Assembly: GCA_023266215.1 (NCBI GenBank)
Contig: JAHFRQ010000005.1
Coordinates: 32,963-96,962 of the forward strand
Reading direction: 5' to 3'
Length of the DNA: 64,000 bases
Origin: Gammaproteobacteria bacterium
GTDB taxonomy: Bacteria > Pseudomonadota > Gammaproteobacteria > Coxiellales > Coxiellaceae
Part shown: positions 27,441-34,775 of the stretch, in pieces
How positions within the stretch are numbered: position 1 is the first letter of the stretch
Layout: each line of letters opens with the position of its first letter
The notes under the pieces: model-generated
Told to the model about the DNA's origin: nothing
The model's database searches: none
What the model saw: the letters and a program-made list of their open reading frames with translations, nothing else
Program-made: the position numbers and the translations under genes

Positions 27441-28670
27441 TTATAGTTCTGATCTTTTTGAATACTTTGTTTCAACGTAATTTTCGATCATAGTGGTATA
27501 TTGCTCGGTGATATTATCGCCTCGCAATGTCGCGACTTTTTCGCCATCCATAAAAACAGGTGCAACAGGTGCCTCGCCCGTACCTGGCAAGCTAATGCCA
27601 ACATTGGCATGTTTACTTTCACCGGGGCCATTGACAACGCAACCCATGACAGCCAATTGCAAATTTTCAACACCTATGTATTTTTTGCGCCAAATCGGCA
27701 TTTTTTCACGAATAAAGTGGTCGACAGATTGCGTTAATTCACGAAAAAAAACACTGGTCGTGCGACCACAACCAGGACACGCTGTGACCATCGGCGCAAA
27801 AGCACGCAGTCCTAAACATTGCAAAATCTGTTGCGAAACAATCACCTCGTTAGCGCGCGACGCATTGGGCTCTGGCGTAAGCGAAGTGCGAATAGTATCA
27901 CCAATGCCTTGTTGCAATAACACGCCCATGCCAACGGATGAGGCCACAATGCCTTTTGAGCCCATGCCTGCCTCTGTTAGACCCAAATGCAATGCATAAT
28001 CTGATCGCTCAGCCAACATTTGATATACCAAAATTAAATCAGGCGCCGAACTGACTTTGCATGAAATTACAATGCGATTTTTCGGTAATCCAATGTCTTC
28101 TGCGGCTTTTGCGCTCGTTAACGCCGAAACAACCAATGCTTCACGCAACACGGCTTGCGATGATTTGGGATTGGCTGATTTTGCATTATCATCCATCATT
28201 TTTGTTGAAAGAGATTTATCTAAGCTTCCCCAATTAACGCCAATACGAACGGGTTTTTGATAATGAATGGCCGCTTGAATCATTTGACTAAATTGATCGT
28301 CTTTTTTGGCTCCAAAGCCAACATTGCCTGGATTAATGCGATATTTAGACAACGCTTTCGCGCATTCCGGAAAGTCTGTCAATAAACGATGACCGTTATA
28401 GTGAAAATCACCCACAATCGGCACGCCGTCATAATTCGCTTTGTTTAAAGCTTCGCGAATAGCGCCAACTTGCGCTGCCGCTTCTGGCGTATTCACAGTA
28501 ATGCGAACCAATTCAGAACCCGCGTCAGCTAATAATTTAATTTGCTCAACCGTTTTGACAGCATCTTGCGTGTCAGTATCCGTCATGGATTGCACCACCA
28601 CTGGCGCGCCGCCACCGATTGTAAATTCACCGACTTGAACTGGGATTGTTTTGTGGCGATTTGAAAACAT
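27441..28670 (-). CDS. ispG: 4-hydroxy-3-methylbut-2-enyl diphosphate synthase (IspG/GcpE)
   Basis: An iron-sulfur enzyme of 409 residues for the penultimate step of the MEP isoprenoid pathway. Conserved parts are the TIM-barrel start [31 protein letters not shown], and the [4Fe-4S] ligands in [14 protein letters not shown] and [10 protein letters not shown]. Length is slightly above E. coli (372) but normal for relatives. With dxs and ispA in this window it shows the MEP pathway is used. It is separated by 69 bases from panD on the same strand. Confidence 0.97.
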   Translation of the reverse strand: MFSNRHKTIPVQVGEFTIGGGAPVVVQSMTDTDTQDAVKTVEQIKLLADAGSELVRITVNTPEAAAQVGAIREALNKANYDGVPIVGDFHYNGHRLLTDFPECAKALSKYRINPGNVGFGAKKDDQFSQMIQAAIHYQKPVRIGVNWGSLDKSLSTKMMDDNAKSANPKSSQAVLREALVVSALTSAKAAEDIGLPKNRIVISCKVSSAPDLILVYQMLAERSDYALHLGLTEAGMGSKGIVASSVGMGVLLQQGIGDTIRTSLTPEPNASRANEVIVSQQILQCLGLRAFAPMVTACPGCGRTTSVFFRELTQSVDHFIREKMPIWRKKYIGVENLQLAVMGCVVNGPGESKHANVGISLPGTGEAPVAPVFMDGEKVATLRGDNITEQYTTMIENYVETKYSKRSEL

Positions 28671-28739
28671 AAAAAATACTACTATTATTAATGATTAAAG
28701 TGCAAAAATTTTAACATAAACCAACCCAATAGACGAAAA

Positions 28740-29105
28740 TTATTTTTTGATTAAAACCCGTGTGATTTGATTGTTTTTATCTACATGAACAACATGCTGT
28801 TCAACTGATAGCGCCGCTTCTCGACTCATCAGCTCAAGCGATAAAATAATCACTTCATCGCCCTTTTGAAAAAGATGCGCAGGACAGCCATTGAGACAAA
28901 TATCCCCTTTTCCAGAAATGCCGGGAATAACATAGGTTTCCCAATGGGTTGCATCGCGCATATTGTTTATATGCACCAATTGAAACGGCAAAATGTGCGC
29001 TGCTTCCATCAATGCAGCATCAATAGTGATAGACCCTTCATAATCTAATCGCGCCTCAGTCACATGAACACGGTGCAATTTTCCAGTACAAATCGTCAAT
29101 GACAT
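28740..29105 (-). CDS. panD: Aspartate 1-decarboxylase
   Basis: A pyruvoyl enzyme proenzyme of 121 residues that makes beta-alanine for pantothenate. The self-cleavage site is RLDYEGSITID, with cleavage between Gly and Ser to create the pyruvoyl group. Other conserved parts are NMRDATHWETYVI, and NGCPAHLFQKGDEVIILS. Length is normal (E. coli 126). It stands apart from panB/panC. It diverges from the exported-protein gene at 29184. Confidence 0.95.
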   Translation of the reverse strand: MSLTICTGKLHRVHVTEARLDYEGSITIDAALMEAAHILPFQLVHINNMRDATHWETYVIPGISGKGDICLNGCPAHLFQKGDEVIILSLELMSREAALSVEQHVVHVDKNNQITRVLIKK

Positions 29106-29183
29106 TTACTTCTCCTGCTTTTACAGTATAGAATTAACGCACGATCATTATTTTTAATCAAGATTTTTAATCAAGGAGGATTT

Positions 29184-29729
29184 ATGCTAAAAAAATTATC
29201 CACAACGGCATTAACAACAATAGCTTTACTCACGATCTCTTGTACTGGTTTCGCAAATACAAGCAGCAATACAACCAGAACATACTCTATTCAAGACTTA
29301 AAACGCGTTGTAACCAATGATCAAAGTTGTCGTCCTATTTTTAATGCTCTAAAAACCATGGCAAAAGACAATATTCAGCTAACTTTTAAGTCAACAGGCA
29401 CACAAGGCCATTTTAAAATGATGGATCCGACTGGCACAATACAAAATCCGACTTTTACAGTTTTAAAAGAAAATACCGACTCGCACAGCGTTAATCGCGT
29501 TGGCATGGGTTCATTTACTTTAAATCAACAGAAAATCGATTATGTGATTCAAGTCGGCATTGATTTAAATAAGCCAGTTGATCACTATTTGTATCCCATG
29601 ATTTTATCCAGCGATACGAAACTCTGTTATTACAGCGCCCTTTTAAAGCCTTCCAACGAAACAACGATGCGCTTTAAGAAAAATATTGCTGCAAAGAGTA
29701 CTGAGCAAGGCAGTGATTTAACGCAATAG
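29184..29729 (+). CDS. Small exported protein of unknown function
   Basis: A 181-residue protein with a Sec signal peptide: KK at residues 3-4, hydrophobic TTALTTIALLTISCTG, cleavage after Phe-Ala near residue 25. The Ser-Cys could mark a lipoprotein, but the lipobox is poor. The mature part is polar with mixed strands. It has only two further cysteines, in DQSCRPIF and TKLCYYSAL, which could pair. AAGGAGG sits perfectly upstream of the ATG. A strong terminator follows the stop. I recognise no family. Confidence 0.7.
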   Translation: MLKKLSTTALTTIALLTISCTGFANTSSNTTRTYSIQDLKRVVTNDQSCRPIFNALKTMAKDNIQLTFKSTGTQGHFKMMDPTGTIQNPTFTVLKENTDSHSVNRVGMGSFTLNQQKIDYVIQVGIDLNKPVDHYLYPMILSSDTKLCYYSALLKPSNETTMRFKKNIAAKSTEQGSDLTQ

Positions 29730-30650
29730 GTAAGAATATTTTATGCCTGAATCCGGCAAAATAACGACAATATTTGCCGGATTTTTTTGATTTGCCGCGA
29801 GCACTTTTGCAACAAATAAGGCGCCGCCTGAACTGCCGCCTGCAAAAATACCTTCTTTTAAAGCTAATTTATTCACTGTTTCAAATGCTTGCTGATCTGT
29901 AAATGCAATCACATCATCAATCTGCGAGAAATCCATACAACGACATAATTGATTTTTGCCAGCGCCTTCAACTTGATACGGCTTTACCTCACTCTGATTT
30001 ATTTTACCCGCTTTAAAATAACTGAAATAACAAGAACCCACCGGGTCTGCTAAAATTACTTTTATATTTTTATTTTTTTCTTTTAAAAAACGGCCAGCAC
30101 CGCTGATCGTTCCGCCCGTGCTACCGGTGGCTACTAAATAATCTATCTGGCCTTCTGTTTGCATCCAAATTTCAGGACCGGTTGTGTGATAATGCGCATC
30201 TGGATTATCACTATTATTATATTGATTCAGAAAATAAGCGTTGGGCATCGTTGAGGCCAACTGTTTTGCAAGCGTAATATAATGATTCGGGCTCTCTTCT
30301 GTTAAATCAGCATCACAAATATGCACTGTTGCGCCATATAGCTTCATCATCGCAATTTTTTCTGAGCTGGTTTTGGTCGTGGTGGTAATAATAACAGGAT
30401 AATTTTTTAACGCACCCATCATGGCAAGCGAAGCGCCTGTGTTACCCGAAGAAGCTTCAATAATCGTTGCGCCCTTTTTTAAAACACCCCTTTTTTCAGC
30501 CGCATTAATCATATATTCCACAATGCGATCCTTAATACTCAAAGTAGGATTCATCATTTCTAATTTAGCAAAAATAGCAGGTGCAGTATCAGTTGCTAAT
30601 TTTATCAGTGGTGTGTGACCAATGGTTGATAGAAAATTATTATTTTTCAT
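29718..30650 (-). CDS. PLP-dependent cysteine synthase-family enzyme
   Basis: A fold-type II PLP enzyme of 310 residues related to CysK, CysM and cystathionine beta-synthase. The PLP lysine is in NPTLSIKDRIVEYM around residue 41, followed by EASSGNTGASLAMMGAL, the phosphate-binding ATGSTGGTISGAGRF, and GGSSGGALF. Beta-replacement on a Ser-type substrate is the family reaction. CysK proper is not certain: the substrate loop reads SSGNTGASLA, and this family also serves amino-acid-derived metabolite synthesis. It starts 11 bases inside the preceding methyltransferase-like gene, so the two are linked. The C-terminal coding sequence also contains the terminator of the convergent gene. Confidence 0.85.
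   Translation of the reverse strand: MKNNNFLSTIGHTPLIKLATDTAPAIFAKLEMMNPTLSIKDRIVEYMINAAEKRGVLKKGATIIEASSGNTGASLAMMGALKNYPVIITTTTKTSSEKIAMMKLYGATVHICDADLTEESPNHYITLAKQLASTMPNAYFLNQYNNSDNPDAHYHTTGPEIWMQTEGQIDYLVATGSTGGTISGAGRFLKEKNKNIKVILADPVGSCYFSYFKAGKINQSEVKPYQVEGAGKNQLCRCMDFSQIDDVIAFTDQQAFETVNKLALKEGIFAGGSSGGALFVAKVLAANQKNPANIVVILPDSGIKYSYLLR
29750..29788 (+). terminator. Intrinsic terminator inside a convergent coding region
   Basis: An 11-bp stem AATCCGGCAAA / TTTGCCGGATT with a 12-base loop, followed by a run of T, 20 bases after the stop of the exported-protein gene. It lies within the C-terminal codons of the PLP enzyme on the other strand, so it is both terminator and coding sequence. 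Confidence 0.8.
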
Positions 30651-31896
30651 CGGTAATATTTCCCAATGTTAAATCATACTGCTCAACAGACTTATTTTGA
30701 AGCAAAATCGATAATGCATCATGCGTCATAAACTCATGCTCAAGCGGATTAATCAATGGGTTTAATTTTAATGTCTCAAGATAGCTTGAATTAATATGAC
30801 TAAATAACACTTTGTCAGCACCCATTAAAATAGCAGCAATACCCGCACTGCCGTAACCACAACCTAAATCAATTATTTTTTTATCCTGCACATTAATATC
30901 ACCGTGCAAGATCATTTCAACGCACTTTGCCGCAGCCTGTTCATCAAAAACATTACCAATACCTTGCGGCACACTGACATCAAAAATAGGATGGTCCGCG
31001 TGATAAAAAATTAATTTTCCTGCATTGTCGCGCTGAATTGAAACTTCTTTTCGTATCACGTGCGATTTTCTAAGCGCAATTAAATATTCAAAATCAGTGT
31101 GAGGCCAGGCTGGAACCTTAAATTGAAATGTTTTTTTATCACTGCCGCGTTGCATAATATAATTTTTAACAATATTTTCAATCTCTTCTGCGCTTTGATC
31201 AATTAATTGAATAATAAATAAACCTCGCCCTAAAACGCTTTGTGTTTTTTGATAATAATATTGAATATGTGGGCTATTTTGCAGACCATGCGTTAGTCGT
31301 GCATAATATTGCTCAATGGTTTCTCGCGGTTTTGCGCCTTGCTTTACAAATGGGTCGGCATTTTCTAATGATCGATACTGCGGCATTTGATTCGCTAAGC
31401 GTAAAAATAGTGCTTCGATAGATTGTGGCGTTGGCTCATCATATCGAGGATAAATTCGAAAAGGATAAAGAAAAAAATAAGAATAAGAAACAGGTGATGT
31501 CATCAAATCACAAAAACATAATAATTTTTCTCTATTTTTTCTTTTGTAATCAATCATTTCATCCAAAACAAATTGAGTAACATACCGATTTCCACGGCAG
31601 CTAGGCAAATACCCGCTGGTGACTTCTAGCAGTGACACATTTTTTCCGTCATGCATCTCATTGGTCGGAACTATTTTTAAAACAGTTGCGCCAGAAAGCA
31701 CTTGCGCTTCAAAATGCATAATTACTTTAAAAACAATTGCACTAGGATCAACACATTTTTGAAAACAAAAATCAGGTGTATCATACAAGGCGCCTTTATA
31801 AAGCTTGCGAAATAATTGATAGAGCGGCGCTTGCACGCATTGCTCTTTTTCAGCAGCGGACATGTTTAGAATATCAATGATTTTGACTGTATTCAT
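30640..31896 (-). CDS. Two-part protein with partial SAM-methyltransferase domain
   Basis: A 418-residue protein. The first 330 residues match no family I know, though LLEVTSGYLPSCRGNRYVTQFVLDEM has the look of an acyl-CoA-binding GNAT strand-loop. The C-terminus has a SAM-binding motif I, IIDLGCGYGSAGIAAIL, at about residue 341, then VLFSHIN, and stops after YDLTLGN, the motif IV position. Strands beyond motif IV are missing, so the methyltransferase fold appears truncated. ATG 31896 overlaps the stop of an RHS remnant as ATGA; ATG 31902 is an alternative. Neither has a clear ribosome site. It is coupled to the downstream PLP enzyme by an 11-base overlap, so the two may act in one small biosynthetic route. 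Confidence 0.6.
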   Translation of the reverse strand: MNTVKIIDILNMSAAEKEQCVQAPLYQLFRKLYKGALYDTPDFCFQKCVDPSAIVFKVIMHFEAQVLSGATVLKIVPTNEMHDGKNVSLLEVTSGYLPSCRGNRYVTQFVLDEMIDYKRKNREKLLCFCDLMTSPVSYSYFFLYPFRIYPRYDEPTPQSIEALFLRLANQMPQYRSLENADPFVKQGAKPRETIEQYYARLTHGLQNSPHIQYYYQKTQSVLGRGLFIIQLIDQSAEEIENIVKNYIMQRGSDKKTFQFKVPAWPHTDFEYLIALRKSHVIRKEVSIQRDNAGKLIFYHADHPIFDVSVPQGIGNVFDEQAAAKCVEMILHGDINVQDKKIIDLGCGYGSAGIAAILMGADKVLFSHINSSYLETLKLNPLINPLEHEFMTHDALSILLQNKSVEQYDLTLGNITDEK

Positions 31897-32066
31897 AACC
31901 ATGTATTGTAGCAATACTTTACCGTAAAATCTGCTGGCAATACCCGCGTATCTTGAGATTTAATGCTTCCAATCACATCGGCACCAGTGTCAACGACTTG
32001 ATCGCCAAGCATGTTTGAAAGCGTTGATAAGTTGGGGGTATAACCAAATAATTCGCTGATACCCAT
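31893..32066 (-). pseudogene. Truncated orphan RHS tip (third cassette remnant)
   Basis: A 57-codon ORF. Its first 39 residues, starting MGISELFGYTPN, are the same pre-toxin segment that occurs in the giant RHS protein (near residue 3484) and in the orphan cassette at 32842-33984. It then runs into unrelated sequence and stops at a TGA that overlaps the ATG of the methyltransferase-like gene. The toxin and immunity parts are gone. No ribosome-binding site precedes the ATG. Confidence 0.75.
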
Positions 32067-32482
32067 GTTGGCAGCATCATCTACAAACCATGTTGGTTGT
32101 CAAAAGCGATGGCAACGCCTTGAGAGGCAGCGTCGGCGATTCCGCCTGCGATATTCAAAAGCACCGCATTTTAAGCACTTTCGGACTAGTGGTAAACATA
32201 ACAGAAGCGGAGCGTTAGCGAACGCGAAGTTAAAAGCAATAAAAATGAATCATACCTTATCTCAGAAATAAATTACAAAAATTATTAATAAATTTATTTT
32301 AAGATTAAATAAATATTTTAAATGAAAAATCCTAAATATATTTTCACCTTCGCTGACGCTCGGTTTCTGTATTATTTACCACTAATAAAATAATGATTTA
32401 ACTTTCAGTTTTTATTTTTATGAATAAATACCACTGCCGCCCTTTTGGGGCGGGGTGGGTTATTTTAGATTTTTAAGGAGCG
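31951..32482. repeat. 532-bp direct repeat, copy A
   Basis: Nearly identical and gap-free to 33869-34400 (constant offset of 1918 bases, a handful of substitutions). From left to right it holds: the RHS pre-toxin segment (also in the giant gene at 35944-36080), a fused 68-base piece from farther upstream in the RHS gene (as at 36367-36434), a 30-base linker, a complete MITE-like element, and a CCGCCC/GGGCGG hairpin at 32437-32453. The gap between the methyltransferase gene and the immunity gene is made up entirely of this repeat. Confidence 0.9.
32187..32384. mobile_element. MITE-like element, copy 2
   Basis: 198 bases with terminal inverted repeats of about 43 bases, beginning TAGTGGTAAA and ending TTTACCACTA, with inner CAGAA..GAGCGT.AGCGAA. 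TA dinucleotides at both ends look like a TA target duplication. The AT-rich centre has no plausible gene. It is carried inside 532-bp repeat copy A. Confidence 0.75.
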
Positions 32483-32493
32483 AGTAAAAACAA

Positions 32494-32829
32494 TTAAAGA
32501 CGAATAAATTCTCCACCTGATTTTAATCTTTTAACAATTTTTTTTGTAAGCTCTATGTAAATTGAATCTGATGGAGAATCGCTACTAATAAATTGAATTT
32601 TTAATACATTATAATTTGTATTTAATTCATTATTAATTTCCTTAATGCCAATACGCACCTGATTTTCAACTGAGCATGCACTAATACTCAAAGTTTCATT
32701 TGCTGATTTATCCAAATCACTCACTTCAATTGAAGCCTGTTTTTCACCAAAGCTCAACGAAAGCATATTGTGTTTTGGGCCTGTAATTTTAACAATTTTG
32801 TAAAACTCGCCGTCATATATATATTGCAT
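32494..32829 (-). CDS. Putative immunity protein for the orphan RHS tip
   Basis: A 111-residue acidic protein starting 12 bases after the stop of the orphan RHS tip, in the position that immunity genes occupy in polymorphic toxin loci. It begins MQYIYDGEFYKIVKI and is rich in beta-type alternation, then ends with a helix (YIELTKKIVKRLK). There is AAGGAAATAAA upstream of the ATG, a usable ribosome site. The family is unknown, and the immunity role is inferred from position only. Confidence 0.65.
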   Translation of the reverse strand: MQYIYDGEFYKIVKITGPKHNMLSLSFGEKQASIEVSDLDKSANETLSISACSVENQVRIGIKEINNELNTNYNVLKIQFISSDSPSDSIYIELTKKIVKRLKSGGEFIRL

Positions 32830-32841
32830 AATTTTATTTCC

Positions 32842-33984
32842 TTAAGGTTGAAATCGTTTTTTATTTTCGGGCATATTATCTAAATCTGGGGCTGGAAATT
32901 TTCTATCTGCGGCATTATGTGCTGCTGTATATCCAGAGCGATATCTATTCATATACCATGCCTCAGCTGTTTCGTGTCTTAACAATTGCAAATCTTCATT
33001 TGTGTGATTACCCGCTTCAAGTCGGGCCCATGAATTCGCGATCCCAATGTCACTATCAAAAACTTTAGATTCAGCTGGTATTCCATAATCAACATATCGA
33101 TCCAGTAAATGCTCATTATAAAACAAATGGTTTTTTATTTTTGCAATATTTTCAGGTTTAATACCAGTATTTTTTGAAATTGCCGCAATATCAGTTTTAT
33201 TCTTTCTAATTGAATCATAAGCGGCGTCGGCCGATCCGCTAAATTTTCCTGCGCCAGTCTGCTGAAAACCATTGTCAATTGTCGCCGCATCAAACTCTCT
33301 CGCCACTCCATCCGCGCTTCCACCAAAAAACGATGCCCAGCCATGCGTTGCTGCGCGCATGGAAACAGTATCAATAGCCATGCCTGCGCCTTCACCTGCA
33401 AGTTGAAGTCCAATATCAGCGCCTAAAAATTTTGCTGCATTTGTGAGACGTTGATTTAAATCAGACCCATCTCGAAGCGAATCAAAATAATCAGTGCCAT
33501 AACGCCCTGCAACATCACCCATTAAATCTCGAGTAAAAGTATCAAGACCGTTTGCTATTTTGTCTGTTAAACTGGGTGCTTGTGCAACTCTTGTCGCCTG
33601 CGCTTGCACTTGTCTTGCTTTTTGTTGCGTTTGTTGAGTCTGCGCATTTTGATTTAAAGAAAAATAAGTTGCGGAATTTAACGCATCACGACCGCTAGAT
33701 GTGGTGGTGTTATAAGCCGTGTAAAATGGTGCGGTAGGCGCATCAAATTCTTCGTGATCAGCTGCCATTGAATCATTAATATATCGAGATTCAGTTTGCA
33801 GTGCTGAACGCGTAAATTGAGTAGGATCAGTTGATGCGCCAACGGGTGTATTTATATTAGCAGCTGAATCTTGAGATTTAATGCTTCCAATCACATCAGC
33901 ACCGGTGTCAACGACTTGATCGCCGAGCATGTTTGAAAGCGTTGATAAGTTGGGGGTATAACCAAATAATTCGCTGATACCCAT
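32842..33984 (-). CDS. Orphan RHS C-terminal toxin cassette
   Basis: A 380-residue protein without RHS core repeats. Residues 1-100 repeat the pre-toxin region of the giant RHS protein with few changes (MGISELFGYTPN, then ESRYINDSMAAD, then APFYTAY). A Gln/Ala-rich linker follows (QQTQQKARQVQAQATRVAQ). The last 150 residues form a different tip with KNTGIKPENIAKIKNHLFY, DIGIANSWARLEAGNH, and LLRHETAEAWYMNRYRSG, patterns seen at the C-termini of other polymorphic toxins, though I cannot name the enzyme class. There is no ribosome site at ATG 33984, so it may be silent until recombined onto the RHS gene through the shared pre-toxin DNA. Confidence 0.75.
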   Translation of the reverse strand: MGISELFGYTPNLSTLSNMLGDQVVDTGADVIGSIKSQDSAANINTPVGASTDPTQFTRSALQTESRYINDSMAADHEEFDAPTAPFYTAYNTTTSSGRDALNSATYFSLNQNAQTQQTQQKARQVQAQATRVAQAPSLTDKIANGLDTFTRDLMGDVAGRYGTDYFDSLRDGSDLNQRLTNAAKFLGADIGLQLAGEGAGMAIDTVSMRAATHGWASFFGGSADGVAREFDAATIDNGFQQTGAGKFSGSADAAYDSIRKNKTDIAAISKNTGIKPENIAKIKNHLFYNEHLLDRYVDYGIPAESKVFDSDIGIANSWARLEAGNHTNEDLQLLRHETAEAWYMNRYRSGYTAAHNAADRKFPAPDLDNMPENKKRFQP

Positions 33985-34400
33985 GTTGGCAGCATCATCT
34001 ACAAACCATGTTGGTTGTCAAAAGCGATGGCAACGCCTTGAGAGGCAGCGTCGGCGATTCCGCCTGCGATATTCAAAAGCACCGCATTTTAAGCACTTTC
34101 GGACTAGTGGTAAACATAACAGAAGCGGAGCGTTAGCGAACGCGAAGTTAAAAGCAATAAAAATGAATCATACCTTATCTCAGAAATAAATTACAAAAAT
34201 TATTAATAAATTTATTTTAAGATTAAATAAATATTTTAAATGAAAAATCCTAAATATATTTTCACCTTCGCTGACGCTCGGTTTCTGTATTATTTACCAC
34301 TAATAAAATAATGATTTAATTTTTAGTTTTTATTTTTATGAATAAATACCACTGCCGCCCTTTTGGGGCGGGGTGGGTTATTTTAGATTTTTAAGGAGCG
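33869..34400. repeat. 532-bp direct repeat, copy B
   Basis: Partner of 31951-32482, at constant offset. It fills the gap between the immunity gene at 34427 and the orphan cassette and includes the first codons of that cassette. The pre-toxin homology with the giant RHS gene continues beyond the repeat, to about 33690. A hairpin CCGCCC/GGGCGG sits at 34355-34371, after the immunity gene on the minus strand. Confidence 0.9.
34105..34302. mobile_element. MITE-like element, copy 3
   Basis: Same 198-base element as copy 2, inside 532-bp repeat copy B. Because both lie at the same place in the duplicated segment, the element was present before that segment was duplicated. Confidence 0.75.
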
Positions 34401-34426
34401 GAAATATTTAATTTTACTGGTAAAAC

Positions 34427-34765
34427 TTATCTTTCTCGCTTGATTTCTTTTCCTGGTGCGCTCCACATGATTTCAATTATTTTTCCATGCACCAAGCCTT
34501 TTTCACGAAAATATTCAAATACCGCTGCGGGTGGCCACCCTCCTGCTGCGCCGGCAAAACAAAAATCCAAATCTCTAAGCTCTTCTAATTTTTTTGATAA
34601 ATCAGAATTATCTTTGTTCTCATAATTCAAGCGCCATATCTCAGCATCAAAAATCTTACTTTTTGCACCCATTTTTTTAAGTAATTTTATTTTATCTTTA
34701 TTTACGCAATTTATTATTATTTCATTAGATAAAATTGCTCGAATGTAATCATGCGGAACTTTCAT
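34427..34765 (-). CDS. Putative immunity protein for the giant RHS toxin
   Basis: A 112-residue protein beginning MKVPHDYIRAIL, directly after the RHS stop codon (10-base gap). ATG 34765 has AAGGA seven bases upstream, overlapping the end of the RHS gene; the longer in-frame ORF to 34810 lies inside the toxin gene. Its second half holds DFCFAGAAGGWPPAAVFEYFREKG. No family is recognised. The role is inferred from its position after a toxin tip. Confidence 0.65.
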   Translation of the reverse strand: MKVPHDYIRAILSNEIIINCVNKDKIKLLKKMGAKSKIFDAEIWRLNYENKDNSDLSKKLEELRDLDFCFAGAAGGWPPAAVFEYFREKGLVHGKIIEIMWSAPGKEIKRER

Positions 34766-34775
34766 ATTCGCATCC

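Noticed and set aside
27269..27475. 68-codon minus-strand ORF after ispG
   Set aside because: It overlaps the ispG 3' end and runs through the MITE-like inverted repeat; composition and ribosome signals do not support coding.
29184..29260. Lipoprotein reading of the small exported protein
   Set aside because: The cysteine follows Ile-Ser rather than a proper lipobox (Leu-Ala/Ser-Gly/Ala-Cys), and a better signal peptidase I site lies a few residues later.
29718..30650. Naming the PLP enzyme cysK
   Set aside because: Family motifs are clear, but the substrate is not, there are no cysteine-pathway neighbours, and its partner gene is of unknown type.
32065..34189. Two identical 68-codon plus-strand ORFs at 32065-32271 and 33983-34189
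   Set aside because: They are antisense to RHS fragments and run into the MITE-like element; they are identical only because the 532-bp segment is duplicated. There is no ribosome-binding site or family resemblance.
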